Of a stretch of DNA of 22,797 bases, positions 1 to 7,924 are shown in pieces. The stretch's first letter is position 1; each line of letters starts with the position of its first letter. Position numbers and translations under genes: made by a program. The stretch spans positions 1-22,797 of the forward strand of contig DIHQ01000031.1 of NCBI GenBank assembly GCA_002420235.1. Direction: 5' to 3'. The notes under the pieces were generated by a model. The model did not search any database and had not been told where the DNA came from. It worked only from the letters and a program-made list of their open reading frames with translations. The DNA comes from Flavobacteriales bacterium UBA5692. Lineage in GTDB: Bacteria > Bacteroidota > Bacteroidia > Flavobacteriales_D > Sanyastnellaceae.

Positions 1-1750
1 CAGTTTCGTCGGCTTTTCGAATTGCGTCTACGGTTTTGAAGTGGGCGAGCAGGGCCAGCCGGGTTTTAGGCCCAACGCCTGCGATGTCGTCTAGTTCTGA
101 GCGTAGCGCAGCCTTGCTTCTTCTCTTGCGATGGTGTTCAAGTGAAAACCGGTGTGCCTCGTTGCGCAAATGCTGGATCAGCCTGAGCGTTGATGAGCGC
201 TTGTCCAAGAACAAGGGATGTTGGTCACCGGGATAGTATATCTCTTCAAGGCGCTTAGCGATTCCAATGATGGCTACCTTTCCCCTAAGGCCTAGTTTTT
301 CGAGAGCTTCCATCGCATGCGACAATTGCCCTTTGCCGCCGTCAATGACGATAAGTTGTGGCAAAGGTTCGTCTTCTTTTAGTAGGCGCTGGTAGCGTCT
401 ATGTACCACTTCAGTCATGGATGCAAAGTCGTCGGGTCCGTCAACAGTTCGTATGTTGAATTTGCGGTAGTCTGATTTGGCGGGCTTGCCGTTTTTGAAA
501 ACTACGCAGGCCGAAGCCGGGTTAGTGCCTTGGATGTTTGAGTTGTCGAAGCATTCGATGTGAACGGGTAGTTCTGTGAGCCGTAAGTCTTCTTTGGCGG
601 TTTCCAACAAACGTTGGGTTGCGGCCTCGGGATGGGTTTGCTCCATTTGCTTTTGGCGGTCGCGCATGAAGAACTGCGCGTTGCGCTCTGACATTTCTAC
701 CAGGCGCAGCTTGTCCCCGCGTTTTGGCACATGCAGATGAACCCCTTCAAGTGGGAGGTCGACTTTAAAAGGTGTGTAAATGGTGTTGGCGTCACAACCA
801 AACTTATCTCGCATCAGGACTATTGCGGCTTCGAGGATTTCCTTGGCGCCCTCGCCAAGTTTGCGGCGTACTTCCGATGTGTGCCCTTTCGTGATTGTGC
901 CGTTCTGAATTTTGAGGAAGTTGACGTATGCGCACCGGGAATCTAATACAATGGAGTACACTTCTACTTCTGTAATTCCGGTGTGAACTATGGTGTTTTT
1001 GGCCTGGTACTTTTTAAGCGCAGCCAGTTTGCGCTTGTATTGTTGTGCTTTTTCAAATTGAAAAGCTTGAGCCGACAGCACCATTTGTTCTTCTAAAAAG
1101 CGAGAGACTTCGGATAACTGACCTTGAAGCAAGCGTCTAATTGAAGCAACACTCGACAGATATGTTGCTTCAGCATTTTCATCTATGCAGGGGCCAGCGC
1201 ACTTTCCAATTTGTTTATCAAGACAAGAACGAACTTTAAGTTCGTTGCTTTTGGAATTTGCCAGTTTCAAGGAAGAAACCCGACAAGCGCTGCACATTAG
1301 AGGATAAATAGACCTGCTCAACTCCAAAACATTTCTCATGGTTTTCACACTTGGAAATGGGCCGAAGTACTCGCTGCCATCGCGGATGAGTTGGCGCGTC
1401 GCGAAAATTCGGGGGAACCGCTCTTTTTTGATGACAATGAACGGATAGGTTTTATCGTCTTTTAGCTGGATATTATAGAATGGCTTGTGTTCTTTGATGA
1501 GGCTATTTTCGAGCAGTAGGGCGTCAGCCTCTGACGGTGCAATTAGCCATTGGATGTCATGAATTTTGGAAACTAGAAGCCGTGTCTTCCCATTACTGTG
1601 ATGCTTCGTGAAATAGCTGGAAACCCGCTTCTTAAGGTTTTTGGCCTTTCCGACGTACAGCAAGCGACGTTCCACATCGAAGTATTGATAAATGCCGGGC
1701 TGCTGTGGAAGGCGGGCCAACGTTTGCTCGATGTGTTCTGATTTTGACAT
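1..1750 (-). CDS. uvrC: UvrABC excinuclease subunit C (UvrC), 3' end cut by window
   Basis: UvrC makes both incisions around bulky DNA lesions after UvrB loading in nucleotide excision repair. About 583 codons are readable from an ATG at 1750 and the frame is still open at the window edge, so the last part and the stop are missing. The N-terminal GIY-YIG nuclease is clear: GIYQYF at residues 19-24, YVGKAKNLKKR at 32-42 and a glutamate near 81. A cysteine set (RSCLDKQIGKCAGPC) follows, then a UvrB-interacting helical stretch rich in Gln, Lys and Glu. The RNase H-like second nuclease shows CFDNSNIQG and IDGGKGQL. The last readable part is a helix-hairpin-helix motif (IAGVGPKTRLALL). The gene starts back to back with the SDR gene, 44 bases apart, so both promoters must share that short gap. 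Identification is near certain. Confidence 0.97.
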   Translation of the reverse strand, partial: MSKSEHIEQTLARLPQQPGIYQYFDVERRLLYVGKAKNLKKRVSSYFTKHHSNGKTRLLVSKIHDIQWLIAPSEADALLLENSLIKEHKPFYNIQLKDDKTYPFIVIKKERFPRIFATRQLIRDGSEYFGPFPSVKTMRNVLELSRSIYPLMCSACRVSSLKLANSKSNELKVRSCLDKQIGKCAGPCIDENAEATYLSSVASIRRLLQGQLSEVSRFLEEQMVLSAQAFQFEKAQQYKRKLAALKKYQAKNTIVHTGITEVEVYSIVLDSRCAYVNFLKIQNGTITKGHTSEVRRKLGEGAKEILEAAIVLMRDKFGCDANTIYTPFKVDLPLEGVHLHVPKRGDKLRLVEMSERNAQFFMRDRQKQMEQTHPEAATQRLLETAKEDLRLTELPVHIECFDNSNIQGTNPASACVVFKNGKPAKSDYRKFNIRTVDGPDDFASMTEVVHRRYQRLLKEDEPLPQLIVIDGGKGQLSHAMEALEKLGLRGKVAIIGIAKRLEEIYYPGDQHPLFLDKRSSTLRLIQHLRNEAHRFSLEHHRKRRSKAALRSELDDIAGVGPKTRLALLAHFKTVDAIRKADET

Positions 1751-1794
1751 GGATACCACGAAGTTCGGGCGGATTCTCCAACTAACTTCGAAGC

Positions 1795-2817
1795 ATGGTA
1801 TTTGTTACCGGGGCAACTGGCTTGGTGGGCCGCTATTTGGTGGATGAACTTCTTCGGAGGGGAAAGAAAGTGCGCGCGCTTTGTCGCCCGCAGTCCGATC
1901 GCAAAGCGGTCCACGCCTTTTTGGAAAAATTGGACACAGACTATGCAAATCTAGAATGGGTTGAAGGGAGCTTGCATGACGGCTTATTTCTTGAAGAGAC
2001 AATGAAGGGGTGCCAGCAGGTGTTTCATTGCGCAGCTCTGGTATCGTTTCACCCTAAGGATGTGAAAGCAGTTATGCATGTCAATCGGGACGCGACAGGT
2101 GTGTTGGTCAATGCCATGCTTCACTCGGGCGTTAAGGAATTAGTGCATCTGAGCAGTGTTGCAGCCTTAGGCCGAAAGCCGGGGGAGCCGGTCCACGAGG
2201 ACATTCCGTTTGAAGATGGGCGAGACGTTAGCCATTACGCACGTTCCAAATTTGCTGCGGAACTAGAGGTATGGCGAGGGCAGGAGGAAGGATTGCGCGT
2301 GTTGGCTGTGAATCCAGTCATTGTGCTCGGAGAGGGCGATTTTTCGCGGAGTTCTTCTATGCTGTTTGCGTTAGTGCACCGAGGGCTCAGTTGGTATCCG
2401 GTTGGCTCCAACGGTTTCGTGGCGGCTCGTGATGTGGCCCGGGCCTGCTCGGTATTGGCAGAACAGGGGTGTTGGGGTGAACGGTTTGTTTTGTGTTCTG
2501 AGAATGTGTCTTATCGACAGCTTATGGTCTGGATGGCAGAGGCAATAGGGGTTCTAGCTCCTAATCGCCCCTTGAAGGCTTGGATGTTGGGCATGGCATG
2601 GCGATTGAGTGCGATTTGGGAGCGATTAACAGGACACCGGGCTCCTATTTCCAAGGAATCAGTCGAGAATACCAGCAAAGAACATTTTTACGCTACGACA
2701 AAAATCCAGGATGTTTTGCAAACGAAAGGGGTGAACTGGTCGTACGAGACCATTCGGTCAACCATCCAATCTACTGCTCCCTCCGTCTTGAGGTCATTGG
2801 GTCCTCCAAGGCGCTAG
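1795..2817 (+). CDS. NAD(P)-dependent epimerase/dehydratase-family oxidoreductase (extended SDR)
   Basis: A 340-residue extended short-chain dehydrogenase/reductase. The Rossmann dinucleotide site TGATGLVG lies at residues 5-12, so the ATG at 1795 is the natural start with almost no leader. The catalytic pair is Tyr148-x3-Lys152 (HYARSK), with serines at 120-121 in the expected place after the VHLSS strand. The closest families I recognise are dihydroflavonol-4-reductase-like and 3-beta-HSD-like SDRs; the substrate cannot be told. In Bacteroidota, from memory, this gene commonly sits between uvrC and the DUF4296/dihydroorotase genes, as here, which suggests a conserved neighbourhood rather than a shared pathway. 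Its last 47 bases lie antisense over the 3' end of the DUF4296 gene. Confidence 0.88.
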   Translation: MVFVTGATGLVGRYLVDELLRRGKKVRALCRPQSDRKAVHAFLEKLDTDYANLEWVEGSLHDGLFLEETMKGCQQVFHCAALVSFHPKDVKAVMHVNRDATGVLVNAMLHSGVKELVHLSSVAALGRKPGEPVHEDIPFEDGRDVSHYARSKFAAELEVWRGQEEGLRVLAVNPVIVLGEGDFSRSSSMLFALVHRGLSWYPVGSNGFVAARDVARACSVLAEQGCWGERFVLCSENVSYRQLMVWMAEAIGVLAPNRPLKAWMLGMAWRLSAIWERLTGHRAPISKESVENTSKEHFYATTKIQDVLQTKGVNWSYETIRSTIQSTAPSVLRSLGPPRR

Positions 2818-3193
2818 GCGCAGCCCCTCTTTTCTCTTCCTCGATTAGGCTACGTTCCAGCTCCATCAGGTTTGCAGCGACTTCTTCAAGTAAAAAATCC
2901 AATTCGACAGGCTGTTGATACCACCATTTATAGGTGCCTTTGAATCGCTCTTCATCAACGCCCCAGCGATCGAACAATTCGGCGTAATGGGCAAGGGCGC
3001 GTTCTTGTCCATTGTCGTTGCGAAAAAGCCTTTGCTTTAGAGCTCCTTCAATCAGGTGAACCTCCGTTAATATTTGAATGAAAGTGTCACGTGCAATAAC
3101 ACCCTCCGGTGGTGCAGGCCCATCGAAGCTAACGCCACTTCCACAGCTCGCTAAGAGGAGGAGACCGATGATTGCTGTTACGAAGTTTTTCAT
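2771..3193 (-). CDS. DUF4296-type lipoprotein
   Basis: A 140-residue predicted lipoprotein of unknown function. The N-terminus is a short basic start, a hydrophobic run and a lipobox ending LLASC, giving a lipidated cysteine at about residue 17. The body (DTFIQILTEVHLIEGALKQR, then YAELFDRWGVDEERFKGTYKWW) matches my memory of the DUF4296 family: one small all-helical domain, found mostly in Bacteroidota and often next to pyrC. The C-terminal tail is charged (EEEKRG, SRRREQ). Its ATG overlaps the dihydroorotase stop as ATGA, so it is probably translated by coupling as the last gene of the five-gene operon. The final 47 bases overlap the convergent SDR gene. Confidence 0.8.
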   Translation of the reverse strand: MKNFVTAIIGLLLLASCGSGVSFDGPAPPEGVIARDTFIQILTEVHLIEGALKQRLFRNDNGQERALAHYAELFDRWGVDEERFKGTYKWWYQQPVELDFLLEEVAANLMELERSLIEEEKRGAAPSALEDPMTSRRREQ

Positions 3194-4554
3194 CGGTTGA
3201 AGGTGAGACGTTGGCCGGCGTGGCTGCCGTGTTCCGTAAGGATGCGATTACCATTGTACACCTGGACGCCGTTGACCCAGGTGCCCCTGATGCGTGATTT
3301 GAAAGTGCTGCCTTCAAACGGTGACCAGCCGCATTTATATAAGATATTGCCTTTGGTCACTTTCCATGGTTCGTTGGGATCGACTAATACCAAGTCGGCT
3401 TTGTGTCCTTGACGGATGTAGCCACGGTCGCCGATGTCGAACAAATCTGCCACACGGTGTGCCATTAAATTGACTACATCTTCCACGGAAAGCATGCCTT
3501 TGTGAACCATCTCGAGCATTGCGGGTAAAGCGTGCTGAACAAGGGGGCCGCCTGAGGGAGCTTGGAAATACGACATGGATTTTTCTTCTGCCGTGTGTGG
3601 GGCGTGATCCGTGGCGACCACGTCGATTCGTCCGTTTAAAATTCCAGCGCGAATTGCTTCTCGGTCATCTGCAGTTTTGACAGCAGGATTCCATTTTATA
3701 TGAGTGCCCTTGGCGACATAATCAGCATCTGTGAACCAAAGGTGATGAATGCAGGCTTCAGCTGTGATTCGCTTGTCGGCCGAGGGGATGTCGTTGCGGA
3801 AAAGCCCAACTTCTTGGGCCGTTGAAATGTGTAATATGTGCAGCCGAGCGTTGGATTTTTCAGCTAATTCCACAGCCATAGCGGATGATCGATAGCATGC
3901 TTCGGCACTTCGAATGAGGGGGTGTTGGTCGATTGGGACGAATTCGCCGTAACGTTCGCGAGCAGCGATTGAGTTGCGCCGTACGATTGACTCGTCTTCG
4001 CAGTGTGTTGCGATTAGGGTAGGGCTTTCTTTGAAAACGCCCTCAAGCGTAGCGCGGTTATCGACTAGCATGTTTCCAGTAGATGAACCCATAAAGACTT
4101 TGACGCCACAAACGCGACGAGGGTTCGTCTTGAGCACCTCGTCGAGGTTGTCGTTGGAAGCGCCCATGAAAAATGAATAGTTTACGGCACTGACCTCGGC
4201 GGCACGTTCGTATTTGTCCTCCAGAAGTTGTTGCGTCAGCGCTTGAGGCACCGTGTTAGGCATCTCCATGAAGGAGGTGATGCCCCCAGCCGCGGCGGCG
4301 GCGGATTCGGTGGCAATTTCCCCTTTGTGGGTTAATCCGGGTTCCCGGAAGTGCACCTGGTCGTCAATGGCGCCCGGCATAAGCCACAATCCCTGAGCAT
4401 CAATTTGAATTGCTTCGGATGATTCAGGGTGGCGGTCACAATCTGCGCCTACCGCGCCAATGGTGCCGTCGCTAATAATCAAGACATCTCCGACTTCTAC
4501 TTTTCCTTCATTGACAATAGATGCGCGAATGAAACGGGTCGGAGATGCGGTCAT
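3190..4554 (-). CDS. pyrC: dihydroorotase
   Basis: Dihydroorotase cyclises N-carbamoyl-L-aspartate to dihydroorotate, the third step of de novo pyrimidine synthesis, in the cytoplasm. From the ATG at 4554 it is 454 residues, a normal length for the class I type. Amidohydrolase motifs are in order: DDQVHFREPG (64-73), the GVKVFMGSSTGN lysine (Lys152, expected to be carboxylated), HCED (His184), HILHIS (His239, His242) and TDHAPHT (Asp316). The first metal-binding histidine of the usual HxH is Gln66; I recall this variant in Bacteroidota dihydroorotases, so it does not suggest loss of function. The frame is open 18 codons further upstream, but those overlap the preceding glycosyltransferase and lack conserved sequence, so I reject that start. 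The gene follows the GT2 gene by 4 bases and overlaps DUF4296 by ATGA. Confidence 0.95.
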   Translation of the reverse strand: MTASPTRFIRASIVNEGKVEVGDVLIISDGTIGAVGADCDRHPESSEAIQIDAQGLWLMPGAIDDQVHFREPGLTHKGEIATESAAAAAGGITSFMEMPNTVPQALTQQLLEDKYERAAEVSAVNYSFFMGASNDNLDEVLKTNPRRVCGVKVFMGSSTGNMLVDNRATLEGVFKESPTLIATHCEDESIVRRNSIAARERYGEFVPIDQHPLIRSAEACYRSSAMAVELAEKSNARLHILHISTAQEVGLFRNDIPSADKRITAEACIHHLWFTDADYVAKGTHIKWNPAVKTADDREAIRAGILNGRIDVVATDHAPHTAEEKSMSYFQAPSGGPLVQHALPAMLEMVHKGMLSVEDVVNLMAHRVADLFDIGDRGYIRQGHKADLVLVDPNEPWKVTKGNILYKCGWSPFEGSTFKSRIRGTWVNGVQVYNGNRILTEHGSHAGQRLTFNR

Positions 4555-4558
4555 AGAT

Positions 4559-5287
4559 TTAGGTTTTTTTTGCCGGGCGGATGGGACGGAATCGCATTTG
4601 TAAAACACCCAAGAAGGCCTCTTGGAAAATGTTCATGCTCATTTTGCTGGTACCCAACTCTCTATCCACAAAGGTAATAGGCACCTCCTCTATGCGAAAA
4701 CCCAACTGTCGAGCGTTGTGTTTCATTTCAATTTGAAAGGCGTATCCAACGAACCTGATGCGGTCTAAATTAATCGTGCGCAAGACTTCTGCGCGGTAAC
4801 ACTTAAAGCCTGCAGTGGAGTCGCTTACCCCGAGCCACAAAACTGCATTAACGTACACAGAGGCGAAGTAGCTCATCAAAATGCGCCCAAAGGGCCAATT
4901 GTTCACTTTTCCTCCTCGGGTGTAGCGTGAGCCAACTGCTACATCTGCCCCATCAATACAGGCCTCGCGCAAACGTGGCAGGTCAAAAGGGTTGTGGGAA
5001 AAGTCACAGTCCATTTCGTAAATCAATTCGTAGTCACGCTCCAATGACCATCGAAAGCCAGCAATGTAGGCTGTTCCAAGTCCTAACTTGCCGGAGCGTT
5101 CGAGCAAGTGAACGCGCTCGGGATAATCTGATTGCTTGGCCTTCACAGCTGCGGCGGTCCCATCTGGCGATCCATCATCTACGATAAGAACGTGGAAAAG
5201 AGGGGTCAACTCGAGAACCGTGTCGAGCATGCGTTCGACGTTTTCTATCTCGTTGTAGGTTGGTATAATGACGATACTTTCAGCCAT
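4559..5287 (-). CDS. polyprenol monophosphomannose synthase-type glycosyltransferase (GT2)
   Basis: A 242-residue family 2 glycosyltransferase of the dolichol/polyprenol-phosphate mannose synthase type, which moves a sugar (usually mannose from GDP-mannose) onto a lipid phosphate at the inner membrane face. Motifs: IPTYNE near the start, VDDGSPDGT, the metal-binding MDCDFSHNP (usually MDADxSH), GSRYTRGG, and the acceptor-side GFKCYRAEVL. No C-terminal GtrA-like membrane domain is present; the protein ends soon after the FQEAFLGVLQMRFR helix, like the short soluble bacterial forms. The last codons sit in a run of eight A's (coding strand), 4 bases before the dihydroorotase start. It is 2 bases downstream of the pseudouridine synthase gene, clearly in the same operon. 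The donor and acceptor are inferred from the family only. Confidence 0.9.
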   Translation of the reverse strand: MAESIVIIPTYNEIENVERMLDTVLELTPLFHVLIVDDGSPDGTAAAVKAKQSDYPERVHLLERSGKLGLGTAYIAGFRWSLERDYELIYEMDCDFSHNPFDLPRLREACIDGADVAVGSRYTRGGKVNNWPFGRILMSYFASVYVNAVLWLGVSDSTAGFKCYRAEVLRTINLDRIRFVGYAFQIEMKHNARQLGFRIEEVPITFVDRELGTSKMSMNIFQEAFLGVLQMRFRPIRPAKKT

Positions 5288-5289
5288 TG

Positions 5290-6162
5290 TTAACAGCTCA
5301 TTCGGAGGAGATTGATTTCGACGTCGGACAGGTGACGAAAGCTACCACGTGGGACGTCTTTTTTCGTGAGCGGCCCAAGGGTAACCCGATCTACCTTGAG
5401 AACATGATATCCAAGCTGTTCTAACATGCGCCGGACAATTCGACTGCGACTGGACACGATTTTCACTCCTATTTGGTTGTGTTCTTCGTTGGCAAATTCC
5501 GCCTCCTCAGCCCGAACAAATCCTTTGTCTACGATGAAGCCTTTTTTCAATTCTTCCAAGTGATTTGATTGAACACGCTCGCCCAATATGACGTGATAGA
5601 GTCTTGCGGCTCCAGATTGGGGATTGTTCATGCGCACCATTAGCTCTTCGTCGTTGGTGAAAAGCATGAGACCTGTGCTTTCGCGGTCCAGCTTGTCGAT
5701 GGATCGAATATCCTCTTTGCACGCTTTTTGCACCAATTCTGCAACACCTCTTCGCGCACGCGAGTCGCCAGGAGATGTTCCAAATCCTTTGGGTTTGTTC
5801 AAAAGGACGTAGCGTTTTGTCTCCGGCCGGATGGTTGTTCCGCCCACTTGCACCGAATCTCCAGAATTCACTTTATATCCCATTTGGACAACGGTCTCTC
5901 CGTTGACCGTGACGACACCTGATTCAATTAGCAAATCTGCTTCCCTGCGAGAGCAAACGCCAGCGTTGGAGATGTAGCGATTCAGTCGAAGGGGTCCTCC
6001 AGAGGTAATGAGTGGTCTGCGGGACTTGGGCTTACTTGTGCGACTCATTGTTCTGTCCTTCGGATTGGACTTCGAGCTGAAACTACCCCTTCCAGAGCGA
6101 GATGCTTTGGGCCGACCTTTTGATCGACCACTAGAACGCCCGGAGGGTGACGACTTTTTCAT
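5290..6162 (-). CDS. pseudouridine synthase, RsuA/RluB/RluE/RluF family, with basic N-terminal extension
   Basis: It isomerises uridine to pseudouridine in RNA, most likely 23S rRNA. From the ATG at 6162 it is 290 residues: a Ser/Arg/Lys/Gly-rich tail (1-55), an S4 RNA-binding domain (about 58-105, LRLNRYISNAGVCSRREADLL), then the catalytic domain with KPKG at 123-126 and the catalytic Asp159 in DKLDRESTGL. The family normally reads GRLD there; here Gly-Arg is Asp-Lys. The later EGRxRQVRRM box reads SSRSRIVRRM. These changes make it a divergent paralog, so I do not pick between rluB and other symbols. An in-frame ATG at 6192 exists but would overlap yraN; 6162 leaves a 14-base gap and starts right at the basic tail. 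The basic tail is common in Bacteroidota members. Confidence 0.88.
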   Translation of the reverse strand: MKKSSPSGRSSGRSKGRPKASRSGRGSFSSKSNPKDRTMSRTSKPKSRRPLITSGGPLRLNRYISNAGVCSRREADLLIESGVVTVNGETVVQMGYKVNSGDSVQVGGTTIRPETKRYVLLNKPKGFGTSPGDSRARRGVAELVQKACKEDIRSIDKLDRESTGLMLFTNDEELMVRMNNPQSGAARLYHVILGERVQSNHLEELKKGFIVDKGFVRAEEAEFANEEHNQIGVKIVSSRSRIVRRMLEQLGYHVLKVDRVTLGPLTKKDVPRGSFRHLSDVEINLLRMSC

Positions 6163-6176
6163 GGAGTAAAGATACC

Positions 6177-6542
6177 TCATGTCGGCAGGCAAATAAATGC
6201 ATCAGGGATGTGATTAATGCGTCGCATGTGCCGTTTGTATTCTATGGAAATAATATCAAACCGGATGCGTGTTGCATTGATTTCGTGCATGTGCAAGAAT
6301 TCGTTTGCCGCTTGAATGATGCGCTTTTGTTTTACACTATTTACGGCTTCCACACCTGAGGCTCCAAAACCCCACTTGCGCACTTTGACTTCTACAAAAA
6401 CCCATGTCTCACCTGTGCGTCCAATAAGGTCGATTTCAAAACGCTTCCAACGCCAGTTGCGAAGGAGGACTTTGGTTTTGTTTTTTTCGAGATAAATGAC
6501 TGCAAGAGTCTCTCCCCATCGTCCGCGTTCAGTTGAGTTCAT
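6177..6542 (-). CDS. yraN: YraN/UPF0102 family endonuclease-like protein
   Basis: A 121-residue member of UPF0102 (YraN), a small domain with a restriction-endonuclease-like fold; its cellular role is not settled. Visible family marks are GxxGE near the N-terminus (residues 7-11), LLRNWRWKRFEIDLI with Glu36 and Asp38, and FVEVKVR with Glu51 and Lys53, which together form the PD-(D/E)xK-type site. RIRFDIISIE and the closing INHIPDAF also match the family. The length is typical. It is the first gene of the minus-strand run through the pseudouridine synthase, GT2, pyrC and DUF4296 genes. The 76 bases upstream contain a hairpin and probably its promoter. Confidence 0.92.
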   Translation of the reverse strand: MNSTERGRWGETLAVIYLEKNKTKVLLRNWRWKRFEIDLIGRTGETWVFVEVKVRKWGFGASGVEAVNSVKQKRIIQAANEFLHMHEINATRIRFDIISIEYKRHMRRINHIPDAFICLPT

Positions 6543-6596
6543 GCTTCAAGAAAAGGCGACTGGCCAGAGAAGTTGTATGGCTTTTCCTGAACGTTG

Positions 6597-6616
6597 CTCG
6601 TTGATTAATCAGCGAG
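6597..6616 (-). terminator. hairpin after the coiled-coil gene, possible weak terminator
   Basis: A perfect 8-pair stem (with one G-T wobble) around a TTAA loop, CTCGTTGA..TCAGCGAG, two bases downstream of the coiled-coil gene stop. No U-run follows on the minus strand, so a rho-independent terminator is not proven. It may instead be a processing or mRNA-stability element between that gene and yraN. Confidence 0.4.
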
Positions 6617-6618
6617 GA

Positions 6619-7488
6619 TTAGTTCAATATGAGCTGAGCGGATCCGATGGATTCATTACCCTCGAGCAGAGCAATGAGATAATCGCCGGCAGGCAAGGGC
6701 GTTTTCGGGATATAGAAAATGCAGGCCTCCACACGGTCGTTATTGTAGTCCACTTCCCGCGTGGCGCTTACGGGTATTCCGGCAGAATTAAATTCTGCTG
6801 ATTGCTCACCCGCGAGGACAGCCCCATTGGCGTTTTCGACTTGCAGGTGCAAGGTTTTGGTGCCGGCCTCGGCAATACGATTTTCGAGTAATGTGAAGCA
6901 TACCTTGATCATACTGGTGCGTGCCGCGCGGGTGGTCATTCGCTGACGGCCATTGGACAAAACTCGAATACCTGTGGCTTTGACTTCAGCAGTTTGCAGG
7001 GTTTGTCCCGCTACGATGATTTCTTCCATGTTTTGCTGTCGCTCGACTAAATTGGCGTTGCGTTCTTGGATGGCTTCCACGCGCGCACGCATTTGGTCAT
7101 TCTCGTCAATGAGGGCGAGGTTGAGTTGATTCAACGAGTCTATGGTTACCACGTAACCTTTCATTATTGACCGCAAAGTTTCGGCCTCTTTTTTGACTTT
7201 CCCGAGTTCCCAGTTCCCGTTTTTTACACGTGTCATTAGCCGGTCGATGCGGCCACGTTGATCGGCAATTTCTGCCAGCATGAGGGTGTTTTCAGTAGAC
7301 AGGGTGTCGTAACTGAAACGCAATTTTTCTAAATCAAAGATAACCTGATTACGCTCGAGGGTTAATGTCGCATTGTCTCCTTTAATGGACTTAATGGTTA
7401 TCCCTTTTTGGTACAACTGAAGCCCAAGGAATAGGCATAAAAATGCGAGAACGGCGGAAATACCAATCAGGATGCGTTGTGAATCCAT
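6619..7488 (-). CDS. membrane-anchored coiled-coil protein, unknown function
   Basis: A 289-residue protein I cannot name. From the ATG at 7488 (a TTG one codon earlier also opens the frame but is a worse start) there is one hydrophobic helix at about residues 6-24. Next comes a long stretch of heptad-rich, Leu/Glu/Lys/Arg-rich sequence (about 30-165) expected to form a coiled coil. The last 120 residues look beta-rich (MIKVCFTLLENRIAEAG, DRVEACIFYIP, GDYLIALLEG) and would sit outside the membrane. From memory, similar Bacteroidota proteins are often auto-annotated as SMC or chromosome partitioning proteins because of the coiled coil; nothing here supports that role. It follows the TonB-like gene by 16 bases and is probably cotranscribed with it. 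Confidence 0.8.
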   Translation of the reverse strand: MDSQRILIGISAVLAFLCLFLGLQLYQKGITIKSIKGDNATLTLERNQVIFDLEKLRFSYDTLSTENTLMLAEIADQRGRIDRLMTRVKNGNWELGKVKKEAETLRSIMKGYVVTIDSLNQLNLALIDENDQMRARVEAIQERNANLVERQQNMEEIIVAGQTLQTAEVKATGIRVLSNGRQRMTTRAARTSMIKVCFTLLENRIAEAGTKTLHLQVENANGAVLAGEQSAEFNSAGIPVSATREVDYNNDRVEACIFYIPKTPLPAGDYLIALLEGNESIGSAQLILN

Positions 7489-7504
7489 CAAAAATAGCTG
7501 CTAA

Positions 7505-7924
7505 TTAATTCCGAGACAGGGCGAATTTGATGGGTAAAACACGCTCCACATTGACAGGCTTACCATGTTTTGTTCCAGGTGTGAAGCCGGGTAGTCTTCG
7601 TACTACTGTTTCTGCTGCTTTGGACAGTTCAGGGGGGCCTTCAAGTACTTTTGTTTCGCTCACGAGGCCCTTCTTATTGATGATAAACTTGACAATCACA
7701 GTGCCTTCAATTCCAGCATTTTGCGCTTCCTCGGGGTATTCCAATTTGTTCATGATATGTTCCATGATACCTTGATTCGAGCATGTTTCGCGTTCGGCAC
7801 GGTCTTCAATGACCGCACACGAGTTCAAGATGGGCATGACTTCAGGAGCGTTGAGGAGGGTGTTTTGTGCCTGCATCACGAGTGATGAGAGCAAAAGGCA
7901 TGTTCCAAGGGTTCCAATGTGCAT
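7505..7924 (-). CDS. exported TonB C-terminal-domain protein
   Basis: A 139-residue protein whose residues 55-135 form a TonB C-terminal domain (YPEEAQNAGIEGTVIVKFIINKKG through PVNVERVLPIKF). The frame is open upstream to 8092, but the ATG at 7924 starts a clean signal peptide ending MQAQ at residue 20, so I use it. Two cysteines (36 and 48) precede the domain in the C-x11-C spacing I recall in stand-alone Bacteroidota versions, where they may form a disulfide. It lacks the membrane anchor and proline-rich spacer of a true energy transducer, so it is more likely a periplasmic partner or a relative of TonB than the transducer itself. It shares its upstream region with the divergent gene at 8128. 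Confidence 0.88.
   Translation of the reverse strand: MHIGTLGTCLLLSSLVMQAQNTLLNAPEVMPILNSCAVIEDRAERETCSNQGIMEHIMNKLEYPEEAQNAGIEGTVIVKFIINKKGLVSETKVLEGPPELSKAAETVVRRLPGFTPGTKHGKPVNVERVLPIKFALSRN

Noticed and set aside
4280..4310. GCC/GCG repeat in pyrC as a phase-variable tract
   Set aside because: It encodes the alanine run in ESAAAAAGGIT within a conserved helix region; the unit is three bases, so length change would not shift the frame.
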